A stretch of DNA of 64,000 nt from Bifidobacterium panos (GTDB taxonomy: Bacteria > Actinomycetota > Actinomycetes > Actinomycetales > Bifidobacteriaceae), in assembly GCF_012932445.1 (NCBI RefSeq), contig NZ_JAAIIJ010000002.1, forward strand, positions 124,001 to 188,000, written 5' to 3'. Within the stretch, counting starts at the first letter, position 1. Every line of letters starts with the position of its first letter. Below, in pieces: positions 36,055 to 44,257 of the stretch. The position numbers and the translations under genes were made by a program. The notes under the pieces are model-generated. The model had not been told where the DNA came from. It saw only the letters and a program-made list of their open reading frames with translations, and ran no database searches.

Positions 36055-37554
36055 CTATTCGGGCTGGGCGGCACGCAGCGTCATATCGAGCACGACGCGC
36101 GTGCCGCCTTCGCGTCGAGGCTCCCATCTGACGCGCCCGCCGAAATCGTTGGTCACGAAGGTATTGATGATCTGCGTGCCCAAGCCGGAGCCGGAGGAAC
36201 GCGCCATCCCCCCATTCTCTTCGGCATCGAGGCCGGCACCGTCGTCTTCCACAACCACGTTGAGGCTGGAACCGGAACGACCGGCCGAAATGGTGATATG
36301 GCCATCCCCTCGCCCCTCGAACCCGTGCTCGATGGAGTTCGTGATCAGCTCGGTGAGCACCAATGACAGCGGCGTGGCGTCCTGGGCGGGCATCATGCCG
36401 AACTTGCCGAGAAAGTTGATGTCGATGTGTTGATCGCGCATCGTGGCCAAGTCCACGGCCATCTTGAGCAGGTCAGCGATCACCTTGTCAAAATCGACGA
36501 TTTCATCGGCCGTCTGACTTAAGCCCTCGTGCACCATCGCGATGGTCTGCACGCGACGCTGCGCCTCCTTGAGCTCCTTCTTGACTTCGTCCGACTCGGT
36601 CTTGCGCGCCTGAAGACGCAACAACGCCGACACCGCCTGCAGGTTGTTCTTCACACGATGATGAATCTCCGAAATCGCGGCGTCCTTGGTTTGCAGCTCA
36701 CGATCCCGGCGGCGCAGCTCGGTGACGTCACGGCACAGCACGATACTGCCGATGCGTCCGTTCACGTCGCACAACGGCAATGAACGAACCGAAACCGTGG
36801 AACGATTGGTGCTGATTTCCGAATCGACCGCCGCCTTGCCGCTCAAGACGAGCGGCAACTGTTCATCGACCTGATCGTCGGTGTGCAGCAAATCGACGCC
36901 GAGCTCACTGAGGTAGTGCCCTTGCATGGTGGTGAGCAGGCCGAGCCGACGGAAGCAACTGATGGCGTTCGGCGAAGCGTAGCGCACCACGCCGTCCATG
37001 GTCAGGATGATGAAACCGTCCGACACACGCGCGATATGACGCTGGCTCATCACCGCGTCGGAATAGGGGAATTGCCCGCGCGGAATCATCTCATACAGCC
37101 GCTTGCCCGCGTTGATGCTTTCCGTCTCGTAGCGGCCGTTCGATTCGCGGGTGGCCATATCGGTCTCGCGTATGACCAGCCCCAGCGTCTTGCCGTTGTG
37201 CCGCACCGGCGCGTACACATTGCACACCGTGGCCTTGCCGACGTCGCGCAACACAGTGGAGCGGAACACCGTGTCGGAGTGCATGGCCACGTCCAGTTCG
37301 CCGGCCATGTCGTCGGGCATGACCTTGCCCACCATGTCTTCGATGCGCAGGGTCATCACCGTGGAGGGGCGGCATTGCTCGGCCACGACGTAACGCCCGT
37401 TGCCGTCCTGCATGATGAGCAGCAAATCGGCGAAACTTAAATCGGCCACCACCTGCCAGTCGGCGACGAGGTGGTGCAGCCATTCCCTGTCCCTGTCGTC
37501 AAGGTCGGGGCGGGTCGCGAGTATTTCGGAAAAATCGGCCATGCCCACCATCAT
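36055..37554 (-). CDS. pdtaS: sensor histidine kinase PdtaS-like (HWE/HisKA_2 type)
   Basis: A 499-residue soluble kinase. N-terminal GAF-like domain (about 1-150) and PAS domain (about 170-280: SDGFIILTMDGVVRYASPNA) precede the phospho-acceptor EIHHRVKNNLQAVSALLRL and a HATPase domain with LVLTELITNSIEHGF and DDGAG. This fits PdtaS, partner of ANTAR regulator PdtaR (3569-4324 here). PdtaS has no transmembrane segment and senses cytosolic ligands. Convergent with whiB1, as in mycobacteria. Start could be the ATG at 37554 or one of two nearby in-frame ATGs. Confidence 0.93.
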   Translation of the reverse strand: MMVGMADFSEILATRPDLDDRDREWLHHLVADWQVVADLSFADLLLIMQDGNGRYVVAEQCRPSTVMTLRIEDMVGKVMPDDMAGELDVAMHSDTVFRSTVLRDVGKATVCNVYAPVRHNGKTLGLVIRETDMATRESNGRYETESINAGKRLYEMIPRGQFPYSDAVMSQRHIARVSDGFIILTMDGVVRYASPNAISCFRRLGLLTTMQGHYLSELGVDLLHTDDQVDEQLPLVLSGKAAVDSEISTNRSTVSVRSLPLCDVNGRIGSIVLCRDVTELRRRDRELQTKDAAISEIHHRVKNNLQAVSALLRLQARKTESDEVKKELKEAQRRVQTIAMVHEGLSQTADEIVDFDKVIADLLKMAVDLATMRDQHIDINFLGKFGMMPAQDATPLSLVLTELITNSIEHGFEGRGDGHITISAGRSGSSLNVVVEDDGAGLDAEENGGMARSSGSGLGTQIINTFVTNDFGGRVRWEPRREGGTRVVLDMTLRAAQPE

Positions 37555-37618
37555 AAGGCTTCCGATTGTCCATATGGATATTCGGCAGCGTCACAGCCGT
37601 GTTTCATTTGACTTTCCA

Positions 37619-37642
37619 GTAACCTACGGTATCGTAGGTTAC
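37619..37642. promoter_or_regulatory. 24-bp operator-like palindrome upstream of hemolysin III gene
   Basis: GTAACCTACG-GTAT-CGTAGGTTAC has perfect 10-base arms. It overlaps a plausible promoter (TTGACT at 37608, TATCGT at 37630), as a repressor site would. A second partial inverted repeat GGTTAC/GTAACC (37637-37654) overlaps its right arm. A TetR-type repressor is a reasonable guess; none is encoded next to it. Confidence 0.7.
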
Positions 37643-37671
37643 GGTTGCGTAACCACTATGAAAGGAACGCC

Positions 37672-38562
37672 ATGACCGACAACAGCGATGGTATCCGCAA
37701 GCAAGCGGCACTGGCACGCGAACAGGCTTTGAAAACCAAAGCGGACACGGTGCGCAGCCGTGCTCAGCTCAAAGCCGAAGACGTACGCCTCAAAGCCGAG
37801 GCGAAAGCCGAGCGCATTGTCGCCAAGGCCACAATCAAAGCAGCGAAGATCGAGGGCGTGACCTTAGAGCAGATGGAGCGCAAAATCCGCCTCGACGTGC
37901 ACGGGCGCCCCAAGCCGGCCATGCGCGGATGGATTCACCTCGTCGCTTCCCCCCTGTCGCTGGCCGCCGGCATCGTGCTGATCTGTCTGGCCCGCGGCGC
38001 GGGGCTCAAATGGGCGTGCGCTGTGTTCATGGTCAGCTCGCTGGTGCTGTTCACCAATTCGGCGGCCTACCACTTGGGCGATTGGAGCCCTGGCACCACC
38101 GACGTGCTGCGCCGCATCGACCATGTGAACATCTTTCTGCTCATCGCCGGCACCTACACGCCGGTGTCGTTCGCGCTCGATGCTTTCTGGCGCGATGTCA
38201 TCATCATTTCGATGTGGGTATGCACAGCCGTTGCGATCATCATTCATGTCATCTGGATCAACGCACCACGCTGGCTCTATACAGCGGTCTATATCATCTT
38301 CGGCATCTACGGTCTGGCTTATATGGTGCTGTTCTGGAACTCCCCCGTCGCTGGTGCCCCCGTGGTGGTGTTGCTGTGTTCCGGCGGCGCTTGCTATATC
38401 GCGGGGGCCATCGTCTACGCCCTGCGCAAGCCCGACCCCTGGCCCAGGGTATTCGGCTTCCATGAGATCTTCCATTGCGGCACCGTCGCCGGATATGCCT
38501 GCCACATGGTAGCGATCTACATTGTGATCGTCAATCTGTGGACGGCTTCGCCAGTGGGCTGA
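37672..38562 (+). CDS. hemolysin III / PAQR-family membrane protein
   Basis: The 296-residue protein has about 75 charged, coiled-coil-like N-terminal residues (Lys/Ala/Glu-rich), then seven hydrophobic helices with family motifs SLVLFTNSAAYHLGDWSP, DHVNIFLLIAGTYTP and FHEIFHCGTVAGYACHM, including the histidines of the proposed metal site. The N-terminal extension is unusual. AAAGGA precedes the ATG at 37672. Expression is likely controlled through the palindrome at 37619. The cellular function of this family in bacteria is unclear. Confidence 0.9.
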   Translation: MTDNSDGIRKQAALAREQALKTKADTVRSRAQLKAEDVRLKAEAKAERIVAKATIKAAKIEGVTLEQMERKIRLDVHGRPKPAMRGWIHLVASPLSLAAGIVLICLARGAGLKWACAVFMVSSLVLFTNSAAYHLGDWSPGTTDVLRRIDHVNIFLLIAGTYTPVSFALDAFWRDVIIISMWVCTAVAIIIHVIWINAPRWLYTAVYIIFGIYGLAYMVLFWNSPVAGAPVVVLLCSGGACYIAGAIVYALRKPDPWPRVFGFHEIFHCGTVAGYACHMVAIYIVIVNLWTASPVG

Positions 38563-38609
38563 TCGGCCGGCTTACAAAAGACAGACATACGAAAAGCAGA
38601 CATACGAAA

Positions 38610-38658
38610 AACGGCCTGAAGCAACGTTCCCCAAAAAGGTGCGTTGCTTCAGGCCGTT
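38610..38658. terminator. bidirectional terminator between hemolysin III gene and greA
   Basis: AACGGCCTGAAGCAACG (38610-38626) and its exact complement (38642-38658) form a 17-bp stem with a 15-nt loop, flanked by A and T runs. It can end transcription from both convergent genes. Just before it, AGACATACGAAAA occurs twice in direct repeat. Confidence 0.85.
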
Positions 38659-38678
38659 CGCAAAGGCCGCTCCAGCCT

Positions 38679-39161
38679 TCAGGCGCTCAGCGGCTTGGAT
38701 TGCTTGATAACCACCGAAATCTCACGGCCATTGGGTGCCTGATAGCTCACGGTGTCGCCGACCGAAGCGCCGTAGATGGCGGCTCCGATCGGAGATTCGG
38801 GGCTGATGATCTCATGGTCGGTTGCAACGGCCAGGTCGCGCGCACCCAGCACGTACACCTTCTCGCGACCGTTGATGTCCAGCGTAACCAGCGAGCCGTC
38901 GCCCACTTTGCCCTCGGGCGGAGCGGTGAGAATCTTGGCGTTGCGCAGCTTGACGGTGAGTTCGTCGATGCGCCCCTGATTGACGCGCTGCGCCTCGCGA
39001 GCCGCATGATAGCCACCGTTCTCGCTCAAATCGCCTTCCGCGCGCGCCGCGGACACCTTGGCGAGAATCTCGTCACGGTATTCGCCTTCGCGCCATTTCA
39101 GCTCCTCGGTCATCTTGTTATATGCTTCCTGCGTGAGCAGGATGGTCTTTTCCTCGGCCAT
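38679..39161 (-). CDS. greA: transcription elongation factor GreA
   Basis: The 160-residue protein rescues backtracked RNA polymerase by stimulating transcript cleavage. The N-terminal coiled coil (LTQEAYNKMTEELKWREGEY, then ARAEGDLSENGGYHAAREAQ with the tip acidic residues) and the FKBP-like C-terminal domain (ISPESPIGAAIYGASVGDTV) are complete. Length is normal. It is downstream of the FKBP gene on the same strand, 71 bp apart, and ends at the shared terminator. Confidence 0.97.
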   Translation of the reverse strand: MAEEKTILLTQEAYNKMTEELKWREGEYRDEILAKVSAARAEGDLSENGGYHAAREAQRVNQGRIDELTVKLRNAKILTAPPEGKVGDGSLVTLDINGREKVYVLGARDLAVATDHEIISPESPIGAAIYGASVGDTVSYQAPNGREISVVIKQSKPLSA

Positions 39162-39232
39162 GATGGCTCCTTTTCCAATTGGAAAGCGCCGGTTCCCGAC
39201 CGACGCTTGAAGTTCGAATGATAAGCGATGTT

Positions 39233-39640
39233 TCAGCGTGTGGAAATAATATCTATCACAAACACCAAGGTGTCATCTCCCGCGATACCGGCCTGTGGTA
39301 CACCCCTGCTGCCGTAACCGTATTCCGGGGGAATGGAAACAACGAGACGGGAACCGACGTTATGCCCCGGCACCGTCTGATCCCAGCCCTTGATGACTTG
39401 GCCGACGCCAATGCCGAAGCTGGCGGGCTGATGGCGATCGAAACTGGAATCGAACGGCTCTTCGCCGCCCCACACCACGCCATGGTAATTCACGGTGACG
39501 GTGTCGCCACGACGCACCATCGGTCCGTCGCCTTCCACCAATTCGACGGCTTTGAGCCCCTTCGGCGCCTCATCGGCGGGAAACTCGATGGTCGGACGAT
39601 CGCCGAACTCGGCGTTCACTGCGGGCATCTGATCTGCCAT
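39233..39640 (-). CDS. FKBP-type peptidyl-prolyl cis-trans isomerase
   Basis: A 135-residue cytosolic foldase. FKBP core: VTVNYHGVVWGGEEPFDSSF, VIKGWDQTVPG, SRLVVSIPPEYGYG and DDTLVFVIDI, with the aromatic pocket residues present. No signal peptide. AGGAGG six bases before the ATG at 39640 decides the start; the longer upstream frame reads through the neighbouring gene's promoter region. Confidence 0.95.
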   Translation of the reverse strand: MADQMPAVNAEFGDRPTIEFPADEAPKGLKAVELVEGDGPMVRRGDTVTVNYHGVVWGGEEPFDSSFDRHQPASFGIGVGQVIKGWDQTVPGHNVGSRLVVSIPPEYGYGSRGVPQAGIAGDDTLVFVIDIISTR

Positions 39641-39716
39641 GTCAACCTCCTGTCTGCACGCAATGCGCTCCAGAATATCACCATTCGCGCCGTTACGGCA
39701 GATTGCGCGCGAAAAC

Positions 39717-40286
39717 CTAACGATACAGCGCCGAGAACACCATAACCATGACGACGATGCCAATCACGGCCAGCACAATCTGAATGCCCAGCAGAGTGAA
39801 CGCGAGGGTTTTCCTTGCAGCGAGCGCCGGCGAATAAATCTTCGCCAGCGCAAAGGCGAGAAAGCCGAATATCGCATAATTGACGGCGAGCGCGATAACG
39901 TTGCCGTTTGAGAGCACCGTGCCGTTGAGTCTCTGGTCGAGCGAGTTCATCAGCGTCGTCATCACGAGGACGCCCCACACCGCGTAGCCGATCAGCCCGA
40001 TCACCCCGTAAGCCAACGGCTTGAAACGCTCGCGCATGCGCCCGGTATAGGCTTCGGCGCACCACAGCAGGGCGAAACCGACAACATAGGTAAACGCCAC
40101 GGCAATGAGCGTCACCATGCCCATCCACGGCAGCAGAGCGACCACGCGGCCGATCATCGTCAGATAGAAACCGCAACAGCAGATGGCTCCGACGCCCAGC
40201 ACCGTGCCGATGATGATGGCTTGGGCGAGCATGGTCGGCACGTTTGCTTCGCTGTCCCTATCCACTTGGGTCCATTTGGAGGTCAT
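39717..40286 (-). CDS. hypothetical membrane protein
   Basis: The 189-residue protein was not recognised. It has five hydrophobic helices (for example AIIIGTVLGVGAICCCGFYL and LGIQIVLAVIGIVVMVMVF) and a tri-cysteine CCC in the first. Some mutual similarity of helices may reflect internal duplication, not verified. AAGGAG precedes the ATG. It lies upstream of the FKBP and greA genes on the same strand, with a 76-bp gap. Confidence 0.8.
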   Translation of the reverse strand: MTSKWTQVDRDSEANVPTMLAQAIIIGTVLGVGAICCCGFYLTMIGRVVALLPWMGMVTLIAVAFTYVVGFALLWCAEAYTGRMRERFKPLAYGVIGLIGYAVWGVLVMTTLMNSLDQRLNGTVLSNGNVIALAVNYAIFGFLAFALAKIYSPALAARKTLAFTLLGIQIVLAVIGIVVMVMVFSALYR

Positions 40287-40426
40287 GTCGCTCCTTATAC
40301 GTTTGCGTATGTCGTCATGTCAACAATCGTGAGACAGACTACGCGGCCTTTGTTTCATGCAACCCTCGGACAGTGCGGCGCCCGTCGGCTGGCTTCGCGC
40401 ATGCTGGCGTCGGGCGAACAGACTCC

Positions 40427-41854
40427 TCAAAGCAGGAATGCCATATATGCCGGCAAACAAACAACCCCCTCCTTTTCGACAAAATTCTTCGTGTGAATGA
40501 CATACGATTTTCCAATTCTTTGATGGTAGATCTCCGCAAATTTGTTCAGTGATGTCGTCGTGTACCGCTTCGTAGATTTAACCTCAATCGGGAAGATCTT
40601 TGGCTTGGTCTTGCTTCCATTGGAAATGATGAAGTCGATTTCGATATCGGCACGATGTTTTGCCTCATTGTACTTAGTGTAAAAAAACAGCGAATAGCCG
40701 TTACAAGCAAGGCTTTGGGCAATCACGTTCTCAAACAGCATCCCCTCGTTTATCGATAAATTGTCGCGCAGTATCTGTCTGTAAAGCTCACCATCTGCGA
40801 TTTCATTTTCGCTAAAAGCATGGCTGACAAGCAGCCCCGTGTCACCCATGTAGCATTTGATGCTTGTTCGCTCTTCATTCAAGGAAAGACCGACATTCGG
40901 GTCATTGCAGTTGAAGCATTCGTTTGCAATCATCGAATCGCCAAGCCAGTAGAAAGTGTCCTGATACATCGGATAAGTCGAGTTCTTCTGTATGTTCGAT
41001 AAACGCACCCGCTTTTCGTGCTGGGAGAGAAAAGACGGAATCTGCTCAAAAATCGACGACACCTTTGCCCGGTATTTAGCGTCGATTTTGGAAATATCGT
41101 TTTTGTAAAGGGTCAGGATGTCTCTTTTTTCCTCATCGGCAGCGATAAACGACCTGCCGTTGTCAACATATTGTGAAACGACTTTAGGCATGCCTCCAAC
41201 CAGCATGTATTGCTTGAACAGCAGCATTGCTTTGTGGTGAAGCCCTTCTTCAAGAGGCTTTTTATCCTCAAAACATTGCTTTATGTATTCGATCATGGTC
41301 TTTTCGCCCAATGCCCAGCAGAACTCTTCGAAATCCATCGGGTACATTTTTATTCCCCGCTCTTCCGAGGGAATGGTTATGTCTTTGACGTTTTCCTTTA
41401 TCGATATGAGCGAGCCTGTTTCAATGTAGTCAAACCTGCCATCCTTCACGAGTTTTTTGATGGATTGACGGGCTTTGGGAAATTGTTGGACTTCGTCAAA
41501 GATGATGACTGATTCGTTGGGGTGCAGAGGAGTGTTGTATTCCGTGCCCAGAATCATGAAGAAGGTATCCAAGTCGCCCAAGTGGCTATTGAAGGCGTTG
41601 CGGACGGTGTCGCTGGCATCGTTGAAATCAATCAGAATGTAGCTTCTGTATTCATTTTTTGCAAACTCTTCGGCTATGGTTGATTTGCCAATTCGTCTCG
41701 CGCCCTCGATCATTAAGGCTTTTTCGTGACTCGCCCTATCCTTCCAGTCCAAAAGCTTTGAGTAGATTTTCCTTTTGAAGGGCCGATCGGTTTTTGCCCC
41801 GGAGGTTTTCGCAGCTCTGGAATCATCTGACTTTAGGAAAGTTTTCGTACCCAT
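40427..41854 (-). CDS. AAA ATPase with C-terminal DUF4143 nuclease-like domain
   Basis: A 475-residue protein. Walker A GARRIGKST (51-59), Walker B VIIFDEVQQF, sensor segment YIETGS, then a DUF4143 region ending in IEIDFIISNG and PIEVKS, the Asp and Glu-x-Lys of a PD-(D/E)XK fold. Function is unknown; such proteins are common in mobile gene pools of anaerobes and sometimes act in defence. The gene is markedly AT-richer than its neighbours, with AAA/TTT codons rare elsewhere here, indicating transfer. AAGGGA eight bases before the ATG at 41854. Four 34-bp repeats lie upstream. Confidence 0.88.
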   Translation of the reverse strand: MGTKTFLKSDDSRAAKTSGAKTDRPFKRKIYSKLLDWKDRASHEKALMIEGARRIGKSTIAEEFAKNEYRSYILIDFNDASDTVRNAFNSHLGDLDTFFMILGTEYNTPLHPNESVIIFDEVQQFPKARQSIKKLVKDGRFDYIETGSLISIKENVKDITIPSEERGIKMYPMDFEEFCWALGEKTMIEYIKQCFEDKKPLEEGLHHKAMLLFKQYMLVGGMPKVVSQYVDNGRSFIAADEEKRDILTLYKNDISKIDAKYRAKVSSIFEQIPSFLSQHEKRVRLSNIQKNSTYPMYQDTFYWLGDSMIANECFNCNDPNVGLSLNEERTSIKCYMGDTGLLVSHAFSENEIADGELYRQILRDNLSINEGMLFENVIAQSLACNGYSLFFYTKYNEAKHRADIEIDFIISNGSKTKPKIFPIEVKSTKRYTTTSLNKFAEIYHQRIGKSYVIHTKNFVEKEGVVCLPAYMAFLL

Positions 41855-41922
41855 GTTCTCGATCCCTTTTCGTTGGAACAACAGGAGTTAGCTGGTGTTT
41901 GCCGGTTCCACTATACATAAAC

Positions 41923-42058
41923 CATATATAAAGCGCAATGAATTTTGCGGCAATAACTATACAATGCGCGGAGTTAATTTTGCCTGATTGCTATATAAAA
42001 CGCAGAGTTAATTTGCACGCAGAACTATACAATGCGCACTTTATTCAGATTTCGCAGG
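41923..42058. repeat. 34-bp tandem repeat, four units, upstream of the DUF4143 ATPase gene
   Basis: Units start at 41923, 41957, 41991 and 42025, exactly 34 bp apart. The shared pattern is CTATAYAATGCGC, then GAGTTAATTTTGC, with a variable 7-9 bases at the end. On the minus strand each carries a TATAG or TATATG element resembling a -10 box. The block lies 69 bp upstream of the ATPase start, so it is likely promoter-associated and may be bound by the gene product. Confidence 0.85.
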
Positions 42059-42088
42059 ATCGAGGAGAACCACTGACGCACAGCGCGG

Positions 42089-42218
42089 TTGAACTGCACC
42101 CCGTTTGTTGGGCTGGGGAAATTCGGGCCAATGATTGAAGGTGCGTTCGTTCGTATGAGGAATCAAGTGAGGCGTTACGATGAGGGGTTCCGTCAGGAGG
42201 CGTTGGGGCTCGTCAGGA
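42089..42218 (+). pseudogene. remnant of IS3-family insertion sequence (left end and orfA start)
   Basis: TTGAACTGCACCCCGTTTGT resembles the terminal sequence of actinobacterial IS3 elements. From the ATG at 42155 the translation reads MRNQVRRYDEGFRQEALGLV, which fits the N terminus of IS3-type OrfA (RRYDEEFRREA pattern), then similarity stops. The rest of the element is gone. Confidence 0.65.
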
Positions 42219-42270
42219 CGACCGACCCTTTTCGGTTATTGTCATTTCGAGCGAGGCCACCCCGGTTATT

Positions 42271-42376
42271 GTCATTTCGACCGAACGCAGCGAGCGGAGA
42301 AATCTTGCTTTGCGGAGTTATGGCGTTACCCGAAAGATTTCTCCACTCCGGCCTGATGGCCTCCGGTCGAAATGAC
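42271..42376. repeat. inverted-repeat element of the GTCATTTCGACCG type
   Basis: GTCATTTCGACCG (42271-42283) and CGGTCGAAATGAC (42364-42376) are exact outer arms; GGAGAAATCT and AGATTTCTCC pair inside. A further GTCATTTCGA lies at 42241. This looks like a dispersed non-coding element that often yields spurious open frames. It sits right after the IS remnant. Confidence 0.8.
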
Positions 42377-42388
42377 AAAGAGGGCTAG

Positions 42389-42451
42389 GCCCCGCTGCTA
42401 CGAAGAACTCACAGGGCTCTTCGTAACAGCGGGGGCCCGGGCAAAGCCCGG
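42389..42451 (-). terminator. tandem terminator hairpins after the CWB2 surface-protein gene
   Basis: GCCCCGCTG-C-TACGAAGA (42389-42406) pairs with TCTTCGTA-A-CAGCGGGGGC (42418-42436) with small bulges. A second stem CCGGG-CAAAG-CCCGG overlaps at 42437-42451. Both lie directly downstream of the stop at 42455. Confidence 0.75.
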
Positions 42452-42454
42452 CCC

Positions 42455-44257
42455 TTACGGGCGACGGACGCCCAGGGCGTCGGCCAGGGCGTTGGCGGTG
42501 GCCGCGCTCACAGCCGCGGATCCACCGACAACGTAGGCCGTGCTCACCTTGCCCTTGAAACCCTTCGAGTAGGACACCGCGGGGCCCTTGGCATCGGACA
42601 CCAACAGCACCGGGGCCTTGTTGCGGCCGGCCAATGGACCGGAGACGAGCGCGTCGGGATAATCGTCGCCGCGCGCGTACACCACGCCGTTCATGCCCAG
42701 GCCGTTGCTCTGCGTCCACTTGGCCAAAGCCACGCTCGTCTCGTAACGCGTCTGGCCGGCCAGACGAATCACACCCGGCAAACCGGACACGTGCCTGTCG
42801 GGCACAGCGTTCACACCACCGACCACAATCACACGCTCGAACCTGGCCAGCGCGGTGCGCTGCGCGGCGGTCAAACCGGCGTCCGGATCGCACAGGAACA
42901 CCGGCACCTCGCTCGCATACGCATACGAACTCACACTCAACGCATCCGCATAACCCGCACCCGACGCCACAATCGCGGTATCATAATCGCCCCGGCCCCT
43001 CCAGCCGCCGAGCTCGTACAACAAGTACGACGTGTCATAACGGGTCTCGCCGCCCTGACGCTCCACCGTTCTCACGTACGACTTCAACTGCGACTCCACG
43101 TTCCCGGACACCGCGTTCACACCACCCACGATAATGACCTTAAACGGATTCAAACGCTTGATCTGCGCGACGGCCTGCGAAGACAGGGCATTCGGATCAG
43201 TCAACACAATCGGAGCATCCAACACGCCAGACAAACCGGAAGCGGACAGGGCGTCGGGGTAGTTCGCGCCACTGGCCACAATCACCGTGCCCGCCGTGTC
43301 CGGGTACGCCTGGGAGACGACCTTGCCCATCGTGTCATACCGCGTATCGCCCGACAGACGGGTCAACCGGCCGGCCTCACTCGCCGGCCTGAACGCCGTA
43401 TACGTCCCGGCACGCTTCGACGGGATATTCGCCGTCGCATACTCGACACCCGAGCTCGCATCACGCCACAAGGGGGAAACATTCACATACCCCGCCCGCG
43501 ACGCCGAAGCATCAGGCGAACCAAGACCGCAATCGGAAAGACTCAAAGTGACCCCCGCACCCAAACGCAACTCCACAAGCTTGGAAACACCCTCAAACAT
43601 GTAGAGCGTGTTGGTACTGCCCCTCACCTTCGACGTGTTCCAGTTCGACAGGTCCAACCCGGTCAACGACGAACAACCCTGGAACATGCTGTACATGTTC
43701 GTCACGTTCGACGTGTTCCAGTTCGACAGGTCCAACCCGGTCAACGACGAACAACCCGCGAACATGGCCTCCATGTTGTACACGTTCGACGTGTCTATCC
43801 GATCGAGGCCCTTGATGGAAACAAGCCCGCTGAAGCGGGAAGCCAGCCCCGAGAACAGGCGGTCCGACTCGATCGGGAATTTGGGGTACACACCGTCAGC
43901 GCCGTACACCACGTCATACATGCCGGAAGCCTCGGCGCTCGCGGTCGCGCAGCCAGTCACGGATCCTTCAGGCCGGCCGGCATCCCAGCATTTCGTACCC
44001 GTGGGCTTGCTGTTCTTCAACGTGATCGTGCGGACCTTGGCCTTGTCGATGCCGGAACCAAGGATAACGCCTTCCCTGGGGCGGCCGTCCCTATCGGTGG
44101 CCACGCGCAGTGTGGGATCCGTCCCGGCGGCTTGGGCGGGGATGGCGCCCGCGGGACACAGCACGGCCATCAGGGCCATGGCCAGCAGGCCCGCCAGCAA
44201 CCTTGCAAGCGCCCCGCGGCGCACGGGCCGCGCCTTAGTTGCTACACTTCTCATCAT
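42455..44257 (-). CDS. secreted surface protein with DUF285 repeats and three cell-wall-binding repeats 2
   Basis: A 600-residue protein. A signal peptide with basic start and hydrophobic core (LLAGLLAMALMAVL) ends near AQAAG. Residues 60-270 contain BspA/DUF285 leucine-rich-like repeats (MFAGCSSLTGLDLSNWNTSN occurs nearly twice). Residues 300-600 hold three CWB2 domains with the conserved starts RLSGDTRYDT, RQGGETRYDT and RLAGQTRYET, which bind anionic wall polymers. It is probably an adhesin held non-covalently. AGAGGAG precedes the ATG at 44257. Divergent from the pilin-like gene. Confidence 0.92.
   Translation of the reverse strand: MMRSVATKARPVRRGALARLLAGLLAMALMAVLCPAGAIPAQAAGTDPTLRVATDRDGRPREGVILGSGIDKAKVRTITLKNSKPTGTKCWDAGRPEGSVTGCATASAEASGMYDVVYGADGVYPKFPIESDRLFSGLASRFSGLVSIKGLDRIDTSNVYNMEAMFAGCSSLTGLDLSNWNTSNVTNMYSMFQGCSSLTGLDLSNWNTSKVRGSTNTLYMFEGVSKLVELRLGAGVTLSLSDCGLGSPDASASRAGYVNVSPLWRDASSGVEYATANIPSKRAGTYTAFRPASEAGRLTRLSGDTRYDTMGKVVSQAYPDTAGTVIVASGANYPDALSASGLSGVLDAPIVLTDPNALSSQAVAQIKRLNPFKVIIVGGVNAVSGNVESQLKSYVRTVERQGGETRYDTSYLLYELGGWRGRGDYDTAIVASGAGYADALSVSSYAYASEVPVFLCDPDAGLTAAQRTALARFERVIVVGGVNAVPDRHVSGLPGVIRLAGQTRYETSVALAKWTQSNGLGMNGVVYARGDDYPDALVSGPLAGRNKAPVLLVSDAKGPAVSYSKGFKGKVSTAYVVGGSAAVSAATANALADALGVRRP

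Noticed and set aside
42193..42378. 61-codon frame with SFRPEAIRPEWRNLS
   Set aside because: A familiar spurious product of the GTCATTTCGACCG inverted-repeat element, not a gene.
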